A stretch of DNA of 64,000 nucleotides, taken from the NCBI RefSeq assembly GCF_002165375.2, contig NZ_CP032134.1:1612001-1676000 (forward strand), in the 5' to 3' direction. Source of the stretch: Acinetobacter chinensis. Its GTDB lineage: Bacteria; Pseudomonadota; Gammaproteobacteria; Pseudomonadales; Moraxellaceae. Made by a program: the position numbers and the translations under genes. The notes beneath the pieces are model-generated. The model made no database searches, was not told the origin of the DNA, and saw nothing but the letters and a program-made list of their open reading frames with translations. Below, piece by piece: positions 24,735 through 33,674 of the stretch (position 1 is the stretch's first letter; every line of letters begins with the position of its first letter).

Positions 24735-24935
24735 ATGTCCTGCAAAGGGTGTGAAGAACGCCGTGAAAAAATGAGAGTTATGTATGAATACAGTAGAAAA
24801 AGGCTCAGAGATGTTATTGCTCATCTCACAGCTGATCAGTCAGAACAATCAGCTTATTCAGAATCAGAACACACTGATCGAACAGAACAGCCAGCTGATA
24901 CAGGTAAACCTGGAGCAGGCAGCACAGATCAATGA
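24735..24935 (+). CDS. Small cysteine-containing phage protein
   Basis: 66 residues from ATG 24735 (MSCKGCEERREKMRVMYEYS). The CxxC start and basic helix are followed by a polar tail rich in Ser, Glu and Thr. First gene after the terminator, leading the packaging module. Overlaps the next gene in another frame for about 150 bp; the tail may therefore be under dual coding constraint. Confidence 0.6.
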   Translation: MSCKGCEERREKMRVMYEYSRKRLRDVIAHLTADQSEQSAYSESEHTDRTEQPADTGKPGAGSTDQ

Positions 24936-24999
24936 AATGCTTGATCATCTTGACCTTGGCGATCAAAGGTCAGAACGGTATCTTGATGATGAGGACTGA
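24784..24999 (+). CDS. Small coiled-coil phage protein overlapping its neighbour
   Basis: 71 residues. Heptad-like repeats of LISQNNQLIQNQNTLIEQNS predict a continuous coiled coil, followed by an acidic tail. Shares about 150 bp with the preceding gene in a different frame; both look protein-like. Ends 3 bp before the HNH gene. Function unknown. Confidence 0.58.
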   Translation: MNTVEKGSEMLLLISQLISQNNQLIQNQNTLIEQNSQLIQVNLEQAAQINEMLDHLDLGDQRSERYLDDED

Positions 25000-25002
25000 A
25001 CC

Positions 25003-25371
25003 ATGGCACGACCCTGCAGAGAATACAACTGCTCAGGTGTGGTGAACTCACAGGCACAGAATGGTTATTGTGATAAGCATGCATCAAAGCGCAGTAACTG
25101 GAACAGAAGACAGGACAGATCAGGCTCAACCACTCAGCGTGGTTATGGTCATGTATGGCGTAAGCTTCGTGAACAGATCCTGAAGCGTGATGAATATTTA
25201 TGTGTGATATGCCGTGCGGATGGCAGAACGACTGAAGCGACTGACGTGGATCACATTGTATCCAAGGCTCACGGCGGTACAGATGATCAGAGTAATCTGC
25301 AGGCACTGTGCTCGCCGTGTCATAAGTTCAAAACAGCCTGTGAGAAAGGGAGGGGGAGGTCAAAAAGTTAA
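25003..25371 (+). CDS. Phage HNH endonuclease
   Basis: 122 residues. HNH core: KRDEYLCVICRADGR, then ATDVDHIVSKAHGG, then NLQALCSPCHKFKT, with the DH, N and H catalytic/metal residues and two CxxC zinc pairs. HNH proteins beside the terminase are needed for HK97-type cos cleavage and packaging. Confidence 0.92.
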   Translation: MARPCREYNCSGVVNSQAQNGYCDKHASKRSNWNRRQDRSGSTTQRGYGHVWRKLREQILKRDEYLCVICRADGRTTEATDVDHIVSKAHGGTDDQSNLQALCSPCHKFKTACEKGRGRSKS

Positions 25372-25446
25372 GACTTTTCAGCTACATGACCGCCCTCCTA
25401 GATACATTTTTACGCAAGCGAAATTAAAAGTTGAGGGTCTTGACAA

Positions 25447-25893
25447 ATGGGTGGAGTTAAGGCAGTCACTGGTGTTGGTCGAAAGCCTAAAGTTAAGCCA
25501 ACTGGTGATACAGATTTCGAAAATGTATTCAATATTGATGTTCCTGAGTATATGAACACCATGGATCAGGCAGTGGTTATGTGGAATTCAATTGTCCCGG
25601 AACTGCTAAAAAGAAAGGTTCTTAAACTGACAGATCTGCACAATATTGAGATGTTCTGTATGGCTTACCACAACCTAAGGGAGGCACAGAATGAAGTTGT
25701 TTTATATGGAGTTTCCATTCAGACAGATAGTGGACGAATTAAAAATCCAGCGCTCACCGCTGTAAACGAAGCATCAAAACAAATGGCCTCATTTGGTGCA
25801 ATGCTTGGTCTTGATCCTGCCTCCCGTAACCGTCTGACAGGCACTGGAGGTAAGCCAAAGGAAAATGCGTTTGCAAAGGTGCTCAACATGTAA
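25447..25893 (+). CDS. Terminase small subunit, P27 family
   Basis: 148 residues. N-terminal basic/GR-rich segment, then the helical core (MWNSIVPELLKRKVLKLTDL, FCMAYHNLREAQ) and C-terminal LGLDPASRNRLTGTGGKPKE, a P27-type signature. Recognises the packaging site on phage DNA and recruits the large subunit. Confidence 0.92.
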   Translation: MGGVKAVTGVGRKPKVKPTGDTDFENVFNIDVPEYMNTMDQAVVMWNSIVPELLKRKVLKLTDLHNIEMFCMAYHNLREAQNEVVLYGVSIQTDSGRIKNPALTAVNEASKQMASFGAMLGLDPASRNRLTGTGGKPKENAFAKVLNM

Positions 25894-25905
25894 ACTGGGG
25901 TAGAA

Positions 25906-27627
25906 ATGACAGCTTTCCCTAATGTGGACATTGCAAATAAATGGGCTAAGCAAGTCGTCTCAGACAAAATTCCTGCGTGTAAATGGGTGAAATTAGCCTG
26001 CGAAAGACACTTAAATGACCTGAAAAAACAGAAAAATCGGGATTTTTTATACAAATTTGACCCTAAATTAGCTGAAAAAAAGATCGCATTCATTGAACTT
26101 TTGCCACATACCAAGGGTGAATGGGCAATGAAACGGCTCACCATTGACCTGGAGCCGTGGCAGAAATTTGGAATTGCCTGCACTTTTGGCTGGGTGCGTA
26201 AAAAAGATGGATACAGACGCTTCCGCGAAAGCTACTGGGAAGTGCCTCGTAAAAATGGTAAGTCTGCCATTGCTGCAGGTGTTGCTCTGAATATGTTTGC
26301 CAATGATGGTGAGTTCGGCTCAGAGGTTTATGCAGGTGCGACGACAGAGAAACAGGCATGGGAAGTATTTAAGCCTGCCAGGCTGATGGCAATCCGTTCC
26401 CCTGACTTTGTTGAAGCTGCAGGTATACAGATTAATGCGGGCAGTCTTGAAATCCCGGAAGATGGATCTGTTTTTGAAACCATTATCGGTGATCCACCGG
26501 ATGGTCAGTCACCGCACTGTGCTGTTGTGGATGAATTTCATGAACATCCGACTTCTGCACTCTATGACACCATGCAGACAGGTATGGGTTCCAGAAGACA
26601 GCCGCTTATTTTTACGATTACTACAGCAGGATTCAATATCGAAGGTCCGTGTTATGACCTGAGGGTGCGGATTCAGGAGATGTTACTCGGTACTGTTCCT
26701 GATGATGAGCTGTTTGGCTTTATATGGACGATAGATGACGATGATGACTGGACTGATCCAGATGTATTGAGAAAAGCGAACCCCAATTATGGGGTTTCTG
26801 TTTATTCAGACTATCTGGAATCGCAGCAACGCCGTGCCATACAGAATGCTGCAAAGCAGAATGCCTTCAAGACAAAGCATCTGAATGTTTGGGTGTCCGC
26901 TAAGTCGGCTTATTTCAATATGGAGCAGTGGAACAAGTGCAAAGACACCACGCTGAAAGTTGATGACTTCAGAAATGATGCCTGCATGATCTGTGTAGAT
27001 CTGTCTTCAAAGATTGATATTGCTGCACGGATTAACCTGTTCTACAGAATTATTGAGGGAAAGATTCATTACTACTGTATTTCACCTCAGTTTTATCTTC
27101 CTTATGACACCGTCTATAACGGTGAGGAAAAGCAGGTGGTGGAGCGTTATCAGAAATGGATGAAGCTTGAACTGCTGAATGTCTGTGATGGATTTGAGAA
27201 TGATCTGAATGAAATTGCTGAAGACATTATCAATGATGCAGAACATCTGTCCGTCAAGGAAGTTCCTTATGACGAATGGGGTGGCTTTCAGATTTCCAAA
27301 CAGGTGGATGAAGCGGGTTATACCTCTATCAAGGTACCGAAAATCACCAAAGTCTTTTCACCGGCAATGAAAGAACTTGAAGCTGCTATAGCTGCAGGTC
27401 GGTTTCACCATGATGGTAATCCCGTGCTTTCCTGGATGATTGGTAATGTTGTATCCAAAACAGGAAAAAATGACACGGAATTCCCTGATAAGGAAAAGAG
27501 GTTCAAGAAAATTGACGGTGCAGTGGCCGTACTTATGGGCATCAACCGTGTACTGATCTTAACAAGTGATCCTGAAGAGGACGACTTATCGAAGCACATT
27601 GAAAAATACGGGGTTCGAAGACTCTAA
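25906..27627 (+). CDS. Terminase large subunit
   Basis: 573 residues. N-terminal ATPase with Walker A PRKNGKSAIAAG near residue 115 and Walker B AVVDEFHEH near 206; C-terminal nuclease domain with acidic residues at MICVDLSSKID near 363. Translocates DNA into the prohead and cuts it. Overlaps no neighbour by more than one base: its stop touches the portal start. Confidence 0.95.
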   Translation: MTAFPNVDIANKWAKQVVSDKIPACKWVKLACERHLNDLKKQKNRDFLYKFDPKLAEKKIAFIELLPHTKGEWAMKRLTIDLEPWQKFGIACTFGWVRKKDGYRRFRESYWEVPRKNGKSAIAAGVALNMFANDGEFGSEVYAGATTEKQAWEVFKPARLMAIRSPDFVEAAGIQINAGSLEIPEDGSVFETIIGDPPDGQSPHCAVVDEFHEHPTSALYDTMQTGMGSRRQPLIFTITTAGFNIEGPCYDLRVRIQEMLLGTVPDDELFGFIWTIDDDDDWTDPDVLRKANPNYGVSVYSDYLESQQRRAIQNAAKQNAFKTKHLNVWVSAKSAYFNMEQWNKCKDTTLKVDDFRNDACMICVDLSSKIDIAARINLFYRIIEGKIHYYCISPQFYLPYDTVYNGEEKQVVERYQKWMKLELLNVCDGFENDLNEIAEDIINDAEHLSVKEVPYDEWGGFQISKQVDEAGYTSIKVPKITKVFSPAMKELEAAIAAGRFHHDGNPVLSWMIGNVVSKTGKNDTEFPDKEKRFKKIDGAVAVLMGINRVLILTSDPEEDDLSKHIEKYGVRRL

Positions 27628-28853
27628 TGAGTATTAAAGCAAAAATTGGGGAGTGGCTTGGTTTCAAGTTCACTCCCCTGATTATTTCAGGACCTGATGA
27701 CCTGGCGCGTATTTTCGGTGCTGAGTTTGTGACCGGAACAGGACAGGCGATTACACCATTGAGGGCAATGCAGCTTGCAATTGTCTTTTCCTGTGTACGG
27801 GTACTTTCTGAATCACTCGGTATGTTGCCATGCAGGTTGTATAAGCAGACAGGGAAGTTCAAACATCCAGCTGCTGAACACAAGCTTTATGAGCTGCTGA
27901 GCATTGCACCGAATGACTATATGACAGCACAGGAGTTCTGGGAGCTTCTGATGGTCTGTCTGTGCTTACGGGGCAATTTCTATGCTTATAAAGTGTATGC
28001 CCTGGGGCAGGTGGTTGAACTGCTTCCTCTGGATCCATCTTCGGTTACGCCAAAACTGCGGGATGACTGGACTGTGGAGTATGAAGTGAACTTTAAAAAT
28101 GGTGGGTTGAGGACACTGACACAGGCAGAAATATGGCATGTGCGGTTATTCACCCTGGATGGGCTTACAGGCCTGAACCCGGTTGCCTATGCGCGAAAAA
28201 GTATAGCCCTTGGTCTGGATACTGAAGAACATGGAGCAACACTGTTCAAGAACGGTGCTGTGACATCAGGTGTTCTTGAAACGGATGAATCTCTGACTGA
28301 TGTTGCATTTTCCCGTCTGAAAAAAGAATTTGAGGAAAATTACACAGGTCTCGCCAATACCTACAAGCCGATGATTCTTGAACAGGGGCTGAAATGGAAA
28401 CCGACAGCACTGAATCTGGAAGACTCACAGTTTCTGGAAACACGTGAATATCAGAAAGCAGAAATCTGTGGCTTATACAGAGTTCCACCACATCTTGTGG
28501 CGGCTATGGACAAAATGACACTGAACAATATTGAACATATGGGCATGAGCTTTGTGAACTATTCACTGGTGCCCTATATGACCCGTATTGAGTCCCGGAT
28601 CCGGGTGGGACTGCTCAATGAAAAAGACCGCAAAACACATTATGCCAAATTCAATGCAGGAGCCTTACTCAGAGGTGACCTGAAGACCCGTTATGAATCC
28701 TATGGAAAAGGGATTCAGTGGGGATGGCTGAGTCCGAATGACTGCAGGGAGCTTGAAGATATGAACCCACGTGAAGGTGGCGACATCTATCTGACACCAA
28801 TGAATATGACAACCAAACCTGAGGAGGATGGTGATGCAGATAAAGTATCTTAA
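27627..28853 (+). CDS. Portal protein, HK97 family
   Basis: 408 residues. Pattern AMQLAIVFSCVRVLSESLG near residue 45 and EICGLYRVPPHLVAAMDKMT near 280 are typical of HK97-type portals, which form the dodecameric entry for DNA at one capsid vertex. Overlaps the protease start. Confidence 0.95.
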   Translation: MSIKAKIGEWLGFKFTPLIISGPDDLARIFGAEFVTGTGQAITPLRAMQLAIVFSCVRVLSESLGMLPCRLYKQTGKFKHPAAEHKLYELLSIAPNDYMTAQEFWELLMVCLCLRGNFYAYKVYALGQVVELLPLDPSSVTPKLRDDWTVEYEVNFKNGGLRTLTQAEIWHVRLFTLDGLTGLNPVAYARKSIALGLDTEEHGATLFKNGAVTSGVLETDESLTDVAFSRLKKEFEENYTGLANTYKPMILEQGLKWKPTALNLEDSQFLETREYQKAEICGLYRVPPHLVAAMDKMTLNNIEHMGMSFVNYSLVPYMTRIESRIRVGLLNEKDRKTHYAKFNAGALLRGDLKTRYESYGKGIQWGWLSPNDCRELEDMNPREGGDIYLTPMNMTTKPEEDGDADKVS

Positions 28854-29499
28854 CGTCCCGCTGAACATTAAAAGTGTATCTGATACGGGTGAATTTGAAG
28901 GATATGCATCCGTTTTTGATGTGGTGGACAGCTATGGAGATGTGGTTGTAAAGGGTGCATTCAAAAGTACGCTTGAATCATGGTCAAAAAGAAATGACCT
29001 GCCTCCTGTGTTATGGCAGCACAAGATGTCCGAACCGATTGGTCCATTCACTGAGATGAAAGAGGATGATCACGGACTGTTTGTACGCGGAAAACTTCTT
29101 ATTGAAGAAGATCCTCTTGCCAAACGTGCTCATGCTCATATGAAAGCAGGCAGTGTCAAAGGCATGTCTATCGGCTACATGGTCGTGGATGCTGAATACC
29201 ATAAACAGGAAGACCTGTACTACCTCAAAGAAATTGATCTGTGGGAGGTGTCCATTGTGACTTTTCCAGCAAATACAGATGCAAAGATTACTGAAGTGAA
29301 AACAGCACTTCAGAAAGGTGATATTCCATCACCGACCACTGTGGAAAAAGCATTGCGCGATGTTATGGGTTTTTCACGAAAACAGGCCAAAGCTTTTATG
29401 GCTAAAGGCTACTGTGCACTGGATTCTCAGCGGGATGCTGAAAGTCAGGATGAGGCACTTCAATCATTTAAAGACTTAACAGCATTTTTAAGAGGTTAA
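28828..29499 (+). CDS. Prohead protease, HK97 family
   Basis: 223 residues (221 from the second ATG). U35-type serine protease: VFDVVDSYGDVVVKGAF, catalytic histidine in LWQHKMSEPIG and serine in VKGMSIGYMV. Matures the prohead by removing the capsid delta domain. Starts within the last codons of the portal gene. Confidence 0.94.
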   Translation: MVMQIKYLNVPLNIKSVSDTGEFEGYASVFDVVDSYGDVVVKGAFKSTLESWSKRNDLPPVLWQHKMSEPIGPFTEMKEDDHGLFVRGKLLIEEDPLAKRAHAHMKAGSVKGMSIGYMVVDAEYHKQEDLYYLKEIDLWEVSIVTFPANTDAKITEVKTALQKGDIPSPTTVEKALRDVMGFSRKQAKAFMAKGYCALDSQRDAESQDEALQSFKDLTAFLRG

Positions 29500-29505
29500 A
29501 TACTC

Positions 29506-30705
29506 ATGGCTATTGATGAAAAAGATATTGGCGAAGTCGCTAAAGAGTTAAAGGGCGCATTTGAGGATTTTAAAAAATCAAATGATAAAGAACTTGAAGC
29601 AATCAAGTCTGAAAAGCAGGCACTTGAAGAAAAGACAGATAAGCTGAATGAAAAACTGGGTGAACTGGATAGCCTGAAAGAAGAACTTGAAAAGGAAATC
29701 AAGGCAGCCAAACGCCCTGGTGTAGCGGCTGGTGCGGAAGTGGATGCCCATAAAACGGCTTTCTATCAGTTCATGCGTAAAGGTGTGGAAGATGGCTTAA
29801 CTGAGCTTGAAGTTAAAGCGGTTCAGACCACGACCAGTCCTGATGGTGGCTATGCAGTACCGGAAGAACTGGATCGGACACTGCTTGAGCTTCTCAGAAA
29901 TGAAAGTCCAATGCGAAGTGTCTGCTCACAGATCACAGTGGGTTCACCTGACTATAAAAAACTGGTCAATCTGGGTGGTTCGGGGTCAGGCTGGGTCGGT
30001 GAAACGGATTTACGTCCTGCGACAGGGACACCGACACTTGCACAGCTGCAGGCGACCATGGGGGAAATTTATGCGAACCCTCAGGCTACACAGACTTCTC
30101 TTGATGATGTGTTCTTCAATGTTGAAAACTGGATTTCAACAGAAGTTGCCCGTGAGTTTGCTGAAAAGGAAGGTCAGGCATTCCTGCTGGGTGATGGTGT
30201 AAAGAAACCGAAAGGTATTCTTGCTCATACACTGACTGATGAAGTGGATAAAGAGCGTGACTTTGGAAAAATCCAGAAAATCAATTCGGGGCTGGCTGGT
30301 GGTTTCAGCGGTGATAATCTGATTGACCTGATCTATTCCCTGAAAAAAGGTCACCGAAACGGTGCTCTGTTCATGATGACCAATCTGACACAGGCAAAAG
30401 TCCGTAAGTTCAAAGACAGCGAAGGAAATTACTTATGGCAGCCTGGTCTGCAGTTGGGGCAACCATCCACATTGCTAGGTTATGGCATTGAAGAAAATGA
30501 AGACATGCCAGAAGCCGTGGCAGATGCAAATGCAGTCTTATTTGGCAACTTCAAGCGTGGCTATCTGATTGTTGATCGAATGGGAACACGAGTATTACGT
30601 GATCCGTACACCAATAAGCCATATGTAGGTTTCTACACGACCAAACGGACGGGCGGTATGTTGCTGGACAGCAATGCCATCAAAGTCCTGACCCTTGCAG
30701 CTTAA
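29506..30705 (+). CDS. Major capsid protein, HK97 family
   Basis: 399 residues. N-terminal 75 residues are an acidic coiled coil (the delta/scaffold domain removed by the protease), followed by the HK97 fold from about residue 100: SPDGGYAVPEELD, SPMRSVCSQITVGS, GDGVKKPKGIL, and the C-terminal RDPYTNKPYVGFYTTKRTGG. Forms the icosahedral shell. Confidence 0.96.
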   Translation: MAIDEKDIGEVAKELKGAFEDFKKSNDKELEAIKSEKQALEEKTDKLNEKLGELDSLKEELEKEIKAAKRPGVAAGAEVDAHKTAFYQFMRKGVEDGLTELEVKAVQTTTSPDGGYAVPEELDRTLLELLRNESPMRSVCSQITVGSPDYKKLVNLGGSGSGWVGETDLRPATGTPTLAQLQATMGEIYANPQATQTSLDDVFFNVENWISTEVAREFAEKEGQAFLLGDGVKKPKGILAHTLTDEVDKERDFGKIQKINSGLAGGFSGDNLIDLIYSLKKGHRNGALFMMTNLTQAKVRKFKDSEGNYLWQPGLQLGQPSTLLGYGIEENEDMPEAVADANAVLFGNFKRGYLIVDRMGTRVLRDPYTNKPYVGFYTTKRTGGMLLDSNAIKVLTLAA

Positions 30706-30758
30706 ATCAACAGTCAAAAATATGCCTCTTTCCTGAGGCATATTTTCAGGAGAAAGAT

Positions 30759-30962
30759 ATGCCGGTAATTACAGTCAGAGAGTTATTTGAAGTCGCCGTG
30801 GAAAACGGCAACAAGGTCATCACTTTTGAAGCTGGTGAGCATGATGTGGATGAGCGGGTTGCAGAAGTGGCTGTAAACCAGCTGAAGGTTGCAACATTAA
30901 AGGCCAAAGGAAAGCAGAATGAATCAGTTTCTAACGCTGGAACAGGCAAAACTACACCTTAA
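30759..30962 (+). CDS. Small head-module protein of unknown function
   Basis: 67 residues, acidic and valine-rich, beginning MPVITVRELFEVAVENGNK. Lies between capsid and connector; overlaps the connector start by 44 bp. Good RBS AGGAGAAAG. It could be a head decoration or assembly factor; not recognised. Confidence 0.6.
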   Translation: MPVITVRELFEVAVENGNKVITFEAGEHDVDERVAEVAVNQLKVATLKAKGKQNESVSNAGTGKTTP

Positions 30963-31239
30963 AATTGACCATGATGATGAAGATTCGGATATTCAGGCTT
31001 TAATTGATGCTTCATTTATCGCATTTGAGGAATCAACAAACAGGCAGCTGTTTCCTGAACTTATGGAAATTCCGGCTGATGTTAAGCATGGGATACATAT
31101 CAATATGGCCATTATCCAGGGAGCTAAATTATTAATTGGCCACTGGTATCAGAACAGAGAAACTACGGGTAACTCACAGAATCTCCCATTTGCGACTGAA
31201 TGGCTCTGGCGCAGACATCGTTTTATCAATGTGGGGTGA
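30919..31239 (+). CDS. Head-tail connector protein (gp6-like)
   Basis: 106 residues. LTLEQAKLHLKIDHDDEDSD, then LIDASFIAFEESTNR and ADVKHGIHINMAIIQGAKLL is the all-helical pattern of phage gp6-type adaptor proteins that sit under the portal. Order capsid-connector-closure fits HK97-like phages. Confidence 0.9.
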   Translation: MNQFLTLEQAKLHLKIDHDDEDSDIQALIDASFIAFEESTNRQLFPELMEIPADVKHGIHINMAIIQGAKLLIGHWYQNRETTGNSQNLPFATEWLWRRHRFINVG

Positions 31240-31242
31240 CTT

Positions 31243-31575
31243 ATGGGAATACAGGCGGGTAAACTCCGACACCGCATTACACTCCAGGAATACAGGTCTG
31301 AGCGGGATGGATACAACAATGAACTGGATCCAGTCTGGACTGATGTACGGAAACTCTGGGCTAAGGTTGAATTTCTCTCTGTAAAGGACACTTTAACAGC
31401 CAGAGCAGCTGGAACAGAGATAAATGCGAGGCTGATCATCCGGAAACGTTCAGATATTACGACACTGATGCGTGTTTTATGGGGTGGTTATGTTTTTCAG
31501 GTTATTTCACCTGCAAAGCCAGATAATGACGATGCTGAAACATATGCCACGTTTGAGCTTAAAGTCGTGGAGTAA
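31243..31575 (+). CDS. Phage head closure protein (SPP1 gp16-like)
   Basis: 110 residues, beta-barrel protein: AGKLRHRITLQEYRSERDGY, then LWAKVEFLSVKDTLTARAAG and FQVISPAKPDND, typical of the gp16/Phage_H_T_join family that closes the head after packaging. Confidence 0.9.
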   Translation: MGIQAGKLRHRITLQEYRSERDGYNNELDPVWTDVRKLWAKVEFLSVKDTLTARAAGTEINARLIIRKRSDITTLMRVLWGGYVFQVISPAKPDNDDAETYATFELKVVE

Positions 31576-31578
31576 GCG

Positions 31579-32034
31579 ATGTCCAGTACTCAGTTTGATA
31601 TTCAGGGCTTGAATGACATTGAGAAGAAGTTGAAAGCACTCAATAACCCTAAAAAAGTTAAGTCACTTGTTCGAAAGGCGCTCAGGCAGGCAGCCAATGT
31701 GGTTAAAGATGCTGCCAGGCAAAATGCTAAAGCAATTGATGATCCTGAGACCCGCGAAAAAATATGGAAAAATATTGGCGTGGCATCAGGCCGTTCCCGG
31801 AATTCAGGTTCTGAAATAATGCGGATCGGTGTAAGAGGTGGTGCCTCATTCTCTAATCCTGTTCCTCCCCGTTTAAGCGGTGGTGATACCAGACACTGGC
31901 GCTGGATTGAATATGGAAGCGTGAACAGTCCATCGGTGCCGTTTATGCGTCCAGCATTATCAAATAATACTCGGCAAGTGACGGATACATTTGTGCGTGT
32001 GCTTAACGAAGAAATTGAAAAGGTTTTGTCATGA
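31579..32034 (+). CDS. HK97 gp10-family tail completion protein
   Basis: 151 residues. N-terminal FDIQGLNDIEKKLKALN and ALRQAANVVKDAARQNA, then a C-terminal WIEYGSVNSPSVPFMRPAL motif characteristic of gp10-type proteins, which complete the head-tail interface. Overlaps the next start by 4 bp. Confidence 0.9.
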   Translation: MSSTQFDIQGLNDIEKKLKALNNPKKVKSLVRKALRQAANVVKDAARQNAKAIDDPETREKIWKNIGVASGRSRNSGSEIMRIGVRGGASFSNPVPPRLSGGDTRHWRWIEYGSVNSPSVPFMRPALSNNTRQVTDTFVRVLNEEIEKVLS

Positions 32035-32390
32035 ATATTCTTCCTGTAGTAGAGGTTTTATTTTCTTCACCTGTGAACAGCACATTACAGAACCGTATTT
32101 ATGAGGATGTTGCTCCTGCTGGGACAATATTTCCTTATGTTGTCTGGTCAACTGTTGGAGGTATACCTGAGCATAATATTGATTGTTCCCCACAAATTGA
32201 TCATCTGACATTTCAGCTTGTTGTTTACGACACACAGGCTACAAGAGCTTCAGATATCAGAAAAGCAGTCAGCAGTGTGCTGGATCCGCTTTGTACAATC
32301 ACAAATCTGCATCCAAACCATTGTGAAAAAATGGGTGATCAAACCATTTTTGGACGTGGATTTGATGCGAACTGGTGGCTTGATCGCTAA
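32031..32390 (+). CDS. DUF3168-type tail completion protein
   Basis: 119 residues. VEVLFSSPVNSTLQNRIYED, FPYVVWSTVGGIPEHN and LVVYDTQATRASDIRKAVSS is the pattern of the DUF3168/gp17-like tail terminator family. Position between the gp10-like and tail tube genes agrees. Confidence 0.85.
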   Translation: MNILPVVEVLFSSPVNSTLQNRIYEDVAPAGTIFPYVVWSTVGGIPEHNIDCSPQIDHLTFQLVVYDTQATRASDIRKAVSSVLDPLCTITNLHPNHCEKMGDQTIFGRGFDANWWLDR

Positions 32391-32418
32391 TAAACAGTGA
32401 TGAAACCAGATATTTGAC

Positions 32419-32440
32419 CCTGCATTTTGCAGGTTTTTTT
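32419..32440 (+). terminator. Terminator-like hairpin before the tail tube gene
   Basis: CCTGCA/TGCAGG with a short T loop and seven T residues, inside the late operon. One of at least five such hairpins, implying processive antitermination or partial termination. Confidence 0.65.
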
Positions 32441-32468
32441 ATGCCTGAAATTTGAGGAGTGAATACTC

Positions 32469-32948
32469 ATGGCGAAAAAAGGTGTTTTAGGGAATGGTAC
32501 TAATGTATGGATTTTGCACGGTACAGTACCAACCCTGACAAAAATGGCATGTATTTCGGAGCTGATCTTCGGTGATGACACTGCTGCTGAGGTGGATAAT
32601 ACCTGTCTGGAAGAAGTAGAGGTGAGAACGAACGATTATGGACTGAGTACACCAGGTGAAGGCAGTCTGAAAATCAACACAGACCCTAATAATGCGACCC
32701 ATGTCATTGCACTGGATCTGGCTGACAGAAAGGAGCTGGTTGGAATATATGTGGGATGGGGTGATGGTGTCAGTATTCCAACACTTACAGGTGGAATTGT
32801 AGAGCTGCCTGAGGACAGAACCTGGTCATGGTGTACGGCAATTCTACGTAAAAATTCAGTTGTAATCGGACTTGATGCACTGAATAACCATACTATTCCA
32901 TTTAAGCGTCAGTCGAAAGTAACTGACGAATTCAGAGTAGGTTTATAA
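32469..32948 (+). CDS. Major tail (tube) protein
   Basis: 159 residues. MAKKGVLGNGTNVWILHGT, then a beta-rich body with GEGSLKINTDPNNATH and VGIYVGWGDGVSIPTL, as in phage tail tube proteins. Forms the hexameric rings of the siphovirus tail. Precedes the tail assembly chaperone, the usual order. Confidence 0.85.
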   Translation: MAKKGVLGNGTNVWILHGTVPTLTKMACISELIFGDDTAAEVDNTCLEEVEVRTNDYGLSTPGEGSLKINTDPNNATHVIALDLADRKELVGIYVGWGDGVSIPTLTGGIVELPEDRTWSWCTAILRKNSVVIGLDALNNHTIPFKRQSKVTDEFRVGL

Positions 32949-32949
32949 C

Positions 32950-33387
32950 ATGACAAAACTTACATTAAAAACTGCACAGACAGCCCTTGGGGTTGGTTCA
33001 CTCGTGGAAAAGACCATCAGGTTCCGTGGAGCTGATGGAGGTGAGTTTGAGGGGGAAGTTTTTATTAAAATTCTTTCTCATGATGAAAAGGTCAATGCCA
33101 TAGATGTCTGGGGGCTAAATGAGAAACACACTGCTACCGTGGATCAGCTGACCAAAGCTATCGTTTTTCATTCGGTATATGAAAGTGAAGGCAAACGTTT
33201 CTTTCCCAAAGTGCAGGATACAGGAAGTGTCTCAACTGAGTTACTGGATGCTATGTATAAAGCAGCAGATGCGGTGCTCGATTTTTCGGGAAAGTACTGG
33301 ATCTCGAAGCAGATGACGAATTCTGGTGTGAGCTCGTCATCAACGGAATCGGCGGACGAACCATTGCAGAAGCAAGAAGAAATCTGA
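32950..33387 (+). CDS. Tail assembly chaperone, short form (gpG-like)
   Basis: 145 residues. Corresponds to lambda gpG: it coats the tape measure protein during tail assembly. Near its end the heptamer GGGAAAG (33288-33294) lies exactly in the X-XXY-YYZ phase, enabling a -1 shift into a longer product (see the next entry). The residues after the slip site in this frame are polar, low in conservation value and end at 33387. Confidence 0.87.
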   Translation: MTKLTLKTAQTALGVGSLVEKTIRFRGADGGEFEGEVFIKILSHDEKVNAIDVWGLNEKHTATVDQLTKAIVFHSVYESEGKRFFPKVQDTGSVSTELLDAMYKAADAVLDFSGKYWISKQMTNSGVSSSSTESADEPLQKQEEI

Positions 33388-33620
33388 GTCAGCCAGAGCT
33401 TAATTTATGGAGAGCCTATCGCAAACGCAGAGGCTCTTTATTTGTAGGGCGGAGAGTTGAGCAGGGGTTCGGTAACTGGATGGCTCACTATACTCTTTTT
33501 AAAGTCAAAGATCCTGAGAGTGTGGAAGCTCTATCCTTTATGCCGAATGAAGATCAGCCTGAAACCAGTTTTGAACAGGAACGTCTGAAATCAATCAGAA
33601 ATAAAGCAGCCTGGAGCTGA
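32950..33620 (+). CDS. Tail assembly chaperone, frameshifted long form (gpGT-like)
   Basis: Joined reading frame 32950-33294 then -1 from 33294 to 33620. After ...DFSGK the -1 frame continues VLDLEADDEFWCELVINGIG, an RKRRGSLFVGRRVEQGFGNW segment and ends IRNKAAWS at a stop 33618-33620. The T-like extension has no own ATG, so ordinary ORF calling misses it. The slippery heptamer is the same as in phage lambda G-T. The T part links the tape measure complex to the tail tube protein. Confidence 0.88.
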
Positions 33621-33634
33621 AAATGAAACATTAC

Positions 33635-33658
33635 AACCGCCTCTCAGGCGGTTTTTTT
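33635..33658 (+). terminator. Terminator-like hairpin before the tape measure gene
   Basis: CCGCCT/AGGCGG stem with CTC loop and seven T residues, directly before the RBS of the tape measure gene. Confidence 0.7.
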
Positions 33659-33674
33659 ATGCCTGGAGGTTTAT

